DNA of 5,750 nt, taken from positions 1 to 5,750 of the forward strand of contig JABFXT010000558.1 in NCBI GenBank assembly GCA_013361595.1, written 5' to 3'. Below, piece by piece: positions 1 through 5,750 of this stretch; position 1 is the stretch's first letter; every line of letters starts with the position of its first letter. Under the pieces are notes generated by a model. That model saw nothing but the letters and a program-made list of their open reading frames with translations, did no database searches and was not told the DNA's origin. The DNA is from Nocardia sp. GTDB taxonomy: Bacteria; Actinomycetota; Actinomycetes; Mycobacteriales; Mycobacteriaceae. The translations under genes and the position numbers were made by a program.

Positions 1-420
1 GAGTTGTTCGAGGAGGTCGGGTGCGGGATCCGGATCGAACCGGGCGTGACCGAGGACTTTGAGTCGTTTTCGATTCGGATAGTCCACCGCGATGATCGCT
101 ACGCGGTCGTCGGCGTCGAGGTGGCCCGCGGTGATGTACTGACGGTTGCCCAGGCTCTCACCCCAGACCAGCCGCGTGGGGCCGACTACTTTCACGAAGC
201 CCGCCGGCCCGCCGCGGTGTTGTACGTAGGGCCAGCCGTTACTACCGGTGGAGGCGATGTAGAAACTGTCGCGCCGCTGTAGGAACTCGGCTTCCGCCGC
301 GCCCATACCGGTCGGCGTGGGCGCGGCGGAAATCGCGTGTTCGTAGCGGTCGAACGAGCCTCGTCGGCGCTGATGCGCCTGCTCATCCGCTCCGAAAGTC
401 AGTGCGAAGAAATGTTCCAT
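1..420 (-). CDS. Pyridoxamine 5'-phosphate oxidase-family (FMN split-barrel) protein, C-terminus cut by window edge
   Basis: Reading leftward from the ATG at 420-418, the frame stays open for 140 codons to base 1, so the gene continues outside the window. Visible features are a segment reading FYIASTGSNGWPYVQHRGG (residues 53-71), then WGESLGNRQYITAGHL (86-101), then DDRVAIIAVDYPNRKRLKVLG (from 104). Small beta-strands around a Gly-rich turn, followed by a strand with an Asn-Arg basic patch, are typical of the PNPOx-like flavin-binding split barrel. The start is chosen because it lies two bases after the stop of the DsrE-like gene, so the two are probably co-transcribed and translationally coupled; only a weak ribosome site is seen. 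Family members bind FMN, F420 or haem, and this one cannot be assigned a substrate. True pyridoxine biosynthesis (PdxH) is unlikely from the sequence pattern. Family assignment is fairly secure; function is unknown. Confidence 0.8.
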   Translation of the reverse strand, partial: MEHFFALTFGADEQAHQRRRGSFDRYEHAISAAPTPTGMGAAEAEFLQRRDSFYIASTGSNGWPYVQHRGGPAGFVKVVGPTRLVWGESLGNRQYITAGHLDADDRVAIIAVDYPNRKRLKVLGHARFDPDPAPDLLEQL

Positions 421-422
421 GA

Positions 423-806
423 TCAGAACGACAGGATCGAGTATCCGTCGGCGACGAGGGCACGCACGCTGGCCAGGCCCGAAGTACCCGGCAGCGGGTT
501 GTCCTTGATCAGCTCGAGGCCGGAAGTCCGAGCGCCCTCCTTGCCCCCGAAGAAGTCGGTGCATCCACAGGAGACCCCGGCGATCGTATGCCGAACTGCT
601 TGGTAGACATCGTAGGCGGGGTGCTCGGGTGAGTTCAGGAGCTCGGGCCAGCGGGTGCCCGCACCCTGGAATTGCAGCCGGACCTCGTCGCCGGCCTGGT
701 CGAAGTCATAGGCAGCGGCGAGGGCATTGAAGACACGGCCGAGCGCTTCGTCGCCGCCGTTGGGGTCGCTCATCACGAGGACGGCGGTCTTGGTCGAGGT
801 ACTCAT
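423..806 (-). CDS. DsrE-like small protein with Cys-Gly-Cys motif
   Basis: This 127-residue protein begins with a beta-strand (TAVLVMSDP, residues 7-15), followed by an amphipathic helix (GDEALGRVFNALAAAYDF), a second strand (DEVRLQFQGAGTRW, 40-53), and a helix ending at a VSCGC segment with Cys80 and Cys82. This is the DsrE/DsrF-like alpha/beta fold. In sulfur-relay members a cysteine in this fold carries persulfide sulfur, and many actinobacterial relatives have no tested function. The Cys80/Cys82 pair is a candidate for disulfide or persulfide chemistry; that is inference. The start is supported by AAGGAG (820-815), eight bases before the ATG. It is the first gene of a two-gene minus-strand operon with the flavin-barrel gene, diverging from a TetR gene with two palindromic operators between, so it is probably repressed by that regulator. 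The protein has no signal peptide or membrane segment and should be cytoplasmic. Confidence 0.8.
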   Translation of the reverse strand: MSTSTKTAVLVMSDPNGGDEALGRVFNALAAAYDFDQAGDEVRLQFQGAGTRWPELLNSPEHPAYDVYQAVRHTIAGVSCGCTDFFGGKEGARTSGLELIKDNPLPGTSGLASVRALVADGYSILSF

Positions 807-858
807 TGTCTTTTCTCCTTCGGGTGGATGAGTCGAGGGCCGATCGGTTGTCGCGCGA

Positions 859-876
859 CGAGAACGACCGTTCTCG
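859..876. promoter_or_regulatory. Palindromic operator 1 (GAGAAC-N4-GTTCTC)
   Basis: The bases CGAGAACGACCGTTCTCG form an 8+8 inverted repeat around a two-base centre. The core GAGAAC-N4-GTTCTC matches operator 2, whose centre is 35 bases away. The site lies just downstream of the predicted start of the DsrE-operon transcript (about 881), a position where a bound TetR-family repressor would block elongation. Binding by the adjacent TetR product is inferred. Confidence 0.75.
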
Positions 877-887
877 ACTTGAGCGAT

Positions 888-917
888 AGTATATGAGAAC
901 GGAAGTTCTCAACGCAA
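888..917 (-). promoter_or_regulatory. Candidate sigma70-type promoter for the DsrE-like operon
   Basis: On the minus strand TTGCGT (917-912) and TATACT (893-888) are separated by exactly 18 bases, and that spacer is operator 2 from end to end. Transcription would start near 881, giving a leader of about 75 bases. The -10 is one base from consensus and the -35 two to three. The -35 also overlaps the Shine-Dalgarno of the divergent tetR gene. No equally good promoter was seen for tetR; TAGTAT at 887-892 is a possible plus-strand -10 without a recognisable -35. Confidence 0.5.
894..911. promoter_or_regulatory. Palindromic operator 2 (GAGAAC-N4-GTTCTC)
   Basis: The bases TGAGAACGGAAGTTCTCA form a 7+7 inverted repeat around GGAA and have the same core as operator 1. 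It occupies the -10/-35 spacer of the minus-strand promoter and ends five bases before the tetR ribosome site (AAGGAGG, 916-922). A repressor here could shut the DsrE operon and also limit its own gene, the usual TetR arrangement. The repeat is seen directly; the binding protein is inferred. Confidence 0.8.
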
Positions 918-927
918 GGAGGCCGCT

Positions 928-1506
928 GTGCCGGATGAAACCGACGCGCGACAGGTTCTTGCCGCGGCGGACCGGTTGTTCAACGACCGAGGTGTGCAGG
1001 CGGTGGGGATGGACAGCATCCGCGACGCCGCGAACGTGCCGTTGAAGCGCCTCTACCGGCACTACCCCTCCAAAGCCGATCTGGTGTGCGCGGTACTGGA
1101 GCAGCGCGACCGCGACGTGCGTAGTGCGATCGCCGAGTATGTGGACGCGCGCGATCGCACGCCGCGGGAGCGCGTCCTCGCAGTATTCGACTTCTTGCTC
1201 GAATGGTTCTCCGAACCCGGTTTCCGGGGATGCCTGTTCATCAACACGGTCGGGGAGCTGGGCGGTACCTCCGACGACGTCGGTCGGATCGCGCGTCGTC
1301 ACAAGCGCGCTGTGCGTGACTATCTGGCCGACCTCGCGGCCGAGTGCTCATATCCCGCGGACCTGGCCGATCAGCTCATGATCCTCGCCAACGGAGCCAT
1401 GGTGACCGCCGCCGTCAACGAAGAGCCGCAGGCGGCCCACCAAGCGCGCGCCGCGGCCGAGGTCCTGCTTTCCGCGGCCGAGAGCCGCAACGCATCATCG
1501 GCCTGA
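928..1506 (+). CDS. TetR/AcrR-family transcriptional repressor
   Basis: A 192-residue protein of typical TetR length. The N-terminal DNA-binding domain covers about residues 6-52, and its helix-turn-helix runs from VGMDSIRDAANVPLKRLYRHY into PSKADLV, with the family's characteristic Tyr-x-His-Tyr/Phe...Ser-Lys-x-x-Leu pattern. The rest is a helical ligand/dimerisation domain containing GFRGCLFINTVGELG (residues 98-112), a segment shared by a subgroup of TetR regulators, with Cys102 conserved in position. Cys54 and Cys140 are the other cysteines. The start is GTG, chosen because AAGGAGG (916-922) lies five bases upstream. The gene diverges from the DsrE-like/flavin-barrel operon, and two matching palindromes lie between them, so it very probably represses that operon and itself. 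The ligand is unknown; a thiol-reactive or redox signal acting through Cys102 is possible but unproven. It is not KstR or KstR2 by neighbourhood or recognisable sequence. Confidence 0.92.
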   Translation: MPDETDARQVLAAADRLFNDRGVQAVGMDSIRDAANVPLKRLYRHYPSKADLVCAVLEQRDRDVRSAIAEYVDARDRTPRERVLAVFDFLLEWFSEPGFRGCLFINTVGELGGTSDDVGRIARRHKRAVRDYLADLAAECSYPADLADQLMILANGAMVTAAVNEEPQAAHQARAAAEVLLSAAESRNASSA

Positions 1507-1527
1507 GTTCGACAGTGCCGCTGTGCA

Positions 1528-1543
1528 CGGTTGATATCAACCG
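1528..1543. repeat. Perfect 16-base palindrome between convergent tetR and hsaB
   Basis: CGGTTGATATCAACCG is fully self-complementary and sits in the 48-base tail-to-tail gap between tetR (stop 1504-1506) and hsaB (stop 1557-1555). In RNA it could fold with a six-pair stem and an ATAT loop in either direction, and a small CCGC/GCGG stem (1541-1552) adjoins it. There is no T-run on either side, so it is at best a weak bidirectional terminator; a protein-binding site is the alternative. Confidence 0.5.
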
Positions 1544-1554
1544 CTCCTGCGGCT

Positions 1555-2181
1555 CTACAACCAGGTGTCGAGAGTCGTGGTGGTGAGGAAATGGTCCAGA
1601 TCGGCGCGCCAGGGAGCCGGGGTGGTCTTCTCCGGTTCGATGGCGGTGTACTGGCCGCGGTAGAACAGCAGCGGGCGGCCGTTCGAGGTCGCGGGGGTTT
1701 CCGACATGGCCAGGACCCGGCCGATCACGATGAAATGGTCGCCGCCGTCGACCACGCTGTCCACCCGGCATTCGATGGTGGCCAGTGAGTTGTCGAGCCG
1801 GGGCAGGCCCAGTTCGGAGGTGTGCCAATCGGTTCCGCCGAACTTGTCCGGCTCGCGGGAGCCGAATCTCGCGCAGACCGACTGCTGCTCCTCGGCCAGG
1901 ACGTTCACGCAGAAACGCCCGTCGGCCTCGATGGCGGCCCAGGAGCGGGACCCCTTGGTCGGGCAGAACAGCACCAGGGGCGGTTCCAGGGAGAGCGCGG
2001 CGAAGGACTGGCAGGCGAAACCGATGGGGGTATCGCCGTCGGTGAACGTGGTGATCACGGTGATACCGGTGCAGAACTGCCCGAGGATATTGCGGAACTG
2101 CCGGGGGTCGATGGTGGTGGTCTCGTCCGTGGTCGCCTCGCCCGCGTCGCCTGCCGGATCAGCTGGTGCCGTCAGGTTCAT
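1555..2181 (-). CDS. hsaB: HsaB, flavin reductase component of 3-HSA 4-monooxygenase
   Basis: This 208-residue protein is the NAD(P)H:flavin oxidoreductase that supplies reduced flavin to HsaA for hydroxylation of 3-HSA in steroid ring degradation. It shows the flavin-reductase domain throughout: IDPRQFRNILGQFCTGITVIT at 24-44, GFACQSFAALSLEPPLV at 54-70 (the S-F-x-x-x-S-x-x-P-P-L pattern of FMN binding), CVNVLAEEQ near 91, the GDH motif at 147-149 and PLLFYRGQY at 170-178. The first 23 residues are low-complexity, Thr/Asp/Ala-rich and outside the core; no other ATG/GTG start exists before the core, so the extension seems real. A purine-rich GAGG run lies 4-10 bases upstream. It is last in the hsaADCB order but separated from hsaC by 93 bases with two hairpins. 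The HsaB name rests on the neighbours as much as on the fold. Confidence 0.92.
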   Translation of the reverse strand: MNLTAPADPAGDAGEATTDETTTIDPRQFRNILGQFCTGITVITTFTDGDTPIGFACQSFAALSLEPPLVLFCPTKGSRSWAAIEADGRFCVNVLAEEQQSVCARFGSREPDKFGGTDWHTSELGLPRLDNSLATIECRVDSVVDGGDHFIVIGRVLAMSETPATSNGRPLLFYRGQYTAIEPEKTTPAPWRADLDHFLTTTTLDTWL

Positions 2182-2209
2182 ACCGTCCTCGCCTCTTTCG
2201 GTGGTGCTG

Positions 2210-2228
2210 CCGGCGGGCGAACCGCCGG
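2210..2228 (-). repeat. Second hairpin in hsaC-hsaB gap
   Basis: CCGGCGG and CCGCCGG (2210-2216 and 2222-2228) form a seven-pair stem around a five-base loop. In the leftward transcript it follows the larger hairpin and lies just before the hsaB ribosome site (about 2196-2186). It has no U-run, so it is unlikely to be a classical intrinsic terminator; it could limit loading on hsaB or protect RNA ends. Confidence 0.55.
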
Positions 2229-2233
2229 ATTGC

Positions 2234-2268
2234 GCCGGGCCCGGTGCGAGTATCGCACCGGGCCCGGC
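2234..2268 (-). terminator. Strong 16-pair hairpin after hsaC stop (attenuator/partial terminator-like)
   Basis: Bases 2234-2249 and 2253-2268 are perfectly complementary over 16 pairs, nearly all G-C, with a three-base GTA loop. In the leftward transcript it begins six bases after the hsaC stop codon. No U-tract follows, so complete termination is not expected in the classical model, although GC-rich actinobacteria use U-poor hairpins. Possible roles are partial termination before hsaB or 3'-end protection of the hsaA-D-C message. Confidence 0.6.
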
Positions 2269-2274
2269 CGGATA

Positions 2275-5218
<2,944 letters not shown>

Positions 5219-5292
5219 CTCCGGCCCCTGCTCCTGCCTGGTCGTTTGCTAAGCGGTAGTCATCTGCTCACGGCAGAATTTACCTCTGAGAC

Positions 5293-5306
5293 TAGAACAG
5301 GTTCTT
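5293..5306. promoter_or_regulatory. KstR-like operator, hsaA side
   Basis: TAGAACAGGTTCTT fits the KstR consensus TnnAACnnGTTnnA at all positions but the last, and its AGAAC-N2-GTTCT core is a perfect inverted repeat. It lies 75 bases upstream of the hsaA ATG. TAAATT (5282-5277, minus strand) is a possible -10 element, which would put the box over the -35 region. An additional AGAAC half-site lies at 5317-5321. KstR control of this gene set is known in mycobacteria and rhodococci; here it is inferred from the motif. Confidence 0.75.
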
Positions 5307-5331
5307 GTTCATGTCGAGAACCGGTGCCAAC

Positions 5332-5372
5332 GTGGTGCGAATATGCGACATGTGCTGGATGTGGCGCGAATA
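5332..5372 (+). repeat. 12-base imperfect direct repeat in the divergent promoter region
   Basis: GTGGTGCGAATA (5332-5343) recurs as GTGGCGCGAATA (5361-5372), with eleven of twelve bases identical and starts 29 bases apart. The pair lies between the two KstR-like boxes. It may be a binding site for another regulator or a chance/duplication remnant; no known motif is recognised. Confidence 0.4.
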
Positions 5373-5373
5373 G

Positions 5374-5396
5374 CTGGCGCTCGAGGCGCCAGTTTT
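5374..5396 (+). terminator. Hairpin plus T4 upstream of kshA
   Basis: CTGGCGC and GCGCCAG (5374-5380 and 5386-5392) form a seven-pair stem with a TCGAG loop, followed at once by TTTT (5393-5396) on the plus strand. That is terminator-like in the rightward direction. It ends where the kshA-side KstR box begins, so it could stop stray transcription entering kshA or act as a leader attenuator if kshA transcripts start upstream. The T-run is short. Confidence 0.4.
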
Positions 5397-5409
5397 GTAA
5401 CGTGTTCTA
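5396..5409. promoter_or_regulatory. KstR-like operator, kshA side
   Basis: TGTAACGTGTTCTA is an exact match to the KstR consensus TnnAACnnGTTnnA. It lies 23 bases before the kshA ATG and eight before the AGGAGGAGGA ribosome site (5417-5426). Its centre is 103 bases from that of the hsaA-side box. Being so close to the start codon, it would block initiation or early elongation of kshA. Confidence 0.8.
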
Positions 5410-5432
5410 GTACAGCAGGAGGAGGAATTGCG

Positions 5433-5750
5433 ATGGCAGCAAGCACGCCGGGCGGCGGTGCGAAGGTCCGGGAACTCGATGTCGGCTCGGCCCCCACCCG
5501 CTACGCGCGCGGATGGCATTGCCTGGGACTGGCGGAGAATTTCCGCGACGGCAAACCGCATTCGGTGCAGGCTTTCGGAACCAAACTGGTGATATGGGCC
5601 GACAGTGCCGACGAGTTGCACGTACTCGACGCCTACTGCCGCCATATGGGCGGCGACCTCAGCATGGGCGAGGTGAAGGGCGACGATATCGCCTGCCCGT
5701 TCCACGACTGGCGCTGGGGCGCGAACGGTAAATGCACCTCGATTCCCTAC
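5433..5750 (+). CDS. kshA: KshA, Rieske oxygenase of 3-ketosteroid 9-alpha-hydroxylase (3' part outside window)
   Basis: An open frame of 106 codons runs from ATG 5433 to the right edge. After an N-terminal segment reading TRYARGWHCLGLAENF (22-37) comes a Rieske [2Fe-2S] domain: YCRHMGGDLSMG with Cys69 and His71, and ACPFHDWRWG with Cys88 and His91, i.e. C-x-H...C-x-x-H with the spacing of KshA-type oxygenases. The mononuclear-iron catalytic domain lies beyond the edge (family about 380-390 residues). KshA with reductase KshB hydroxylates C9 of 3-keto-1,4-diene steroids, which opens ring B and yields 3-HSA, the substrate of the neighbouring HsaAB. The start is supported by AGGAGGAGGA (5417-5426) six bases upstream. 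An exact KstR-consensus box precedes it. Specific KshA assignment over other Rieske oxygenases rests on the motif sequence and the divergent hsa operon. Confidence 0.92.
   Translation, partial: MAASTPGGGAKVRELDVGSAPTRYARGWHCLGLAENFRDGKPHSVQAFGTKLVIWADSADELHVLDAYCRHMGGDLSMGEVKGDDIACPFHDWRWGANGKCTSIPY

Noticed and set aside
4..282. 92-codon plus-strand frame at the left edge
   Set aside because: The opposite strand encodes a continuous PNPOx-like protein with family motifs, and this frame shows none.
859..911. KstR boxes controlling tetR-dsrE
   Set aside because: The half-sites resemble KstR's, but the spacer is four bases rather than two in both copies, so they do not fit TnnAACnnGTTnnA.
706..1302. 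198-codon minus-strand frame across the tetR-dsrE gap
   Set aside because: It overlaps tetR antisense and dsrE out of frame and crosses both operators; composition is that of a shadow frame.
5292..5705. 137-codon minus-strand frame over the kshA start
   Set aside because: Antisense to the Rieske domain with C69/H71/C88/H91 intact, and it extends over the regulatory region.

Overview
The window looks like chromosomal DNA of a high-GC, cholesterol-degrading actinobacterium of the Nocardia/Rhodococcus/Mycobacterium group. This rests on the near-continuous GC-rich coding sequence, the complete hsaA-hsaD-hsaC-hsaB ring-degradation cluster, a divergent kshA, and KstR-type boxes between them. The genus, probably Nocardia or Rhodococcus, is inferred from gene order and protein recall, not from a search.

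Right part (1555-5750): the sterol ring catabolism locus. On the minus strand, transcribed leftward, lie hsaA (oxygenase of the 3-HSA monooxygenase), hsaD (meta-cleavage product hydrolase), hsaC (extradiol dioxygenase) and hsaB (flavin reductase partner of HsaA). hsaA/hsaD overlap by one base and hsaD/hsaC are two bases apart, so A-D-C look translationally coupled. hsaB is set off by a 93-base gap holding two strong tandem hairpins. On the plus strand, running off the right edge, is the start of kshA, the Rieske oxygenase of 3-ketosteroid 9-alpha-hydroxylase. The 214-base hsaA-kshA region carries two KstR-like palindromes, one nearer each gene, a 12-base direct repeat, and a hairpin followed by four T. 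KshA (with KshB, not in the window) opens ring B of the steroid and aromatises ring A to give 3-HSA. HsaAB then hydroxylates it to the catechol, HsaC cleaves the catechol, and HsaD hydrolyses the product. The window therefore encodes consecutive steps of one pathway.

Left part (1-1506): a separate, compact regulatory module. A TetR-family repressor gene (plus strand) diverges from a two-gene minus-strand operon: a small DsrE-like protein with a Cys-Gly-Cys motif, and, two bases downstream, a pyridoxamine-5'-phosphate-oxidase-like flavin/split-barrel protein cut by the left edge. The divergent region holds two copies of the palindrome GAGAAC-N4-GTTCTC. One exactly fills the 18-base spacer of a good minus-strand promoter and the other sits just after the predicted start of transcription. 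This TetR/DsrE/PNPOx unit is the least understood part of the window. It has the layout of a repressor-controlled thiol or flavin stress response, but its inducer and substrate cannot be read from the sequence.

The two modules meet tail to tail (tetR and hsaB) across 48 bases that contain a perfect 16-base palindrome. No tRNA, rRNA, CRISPR array, insertion sequence or phage gene was seen.
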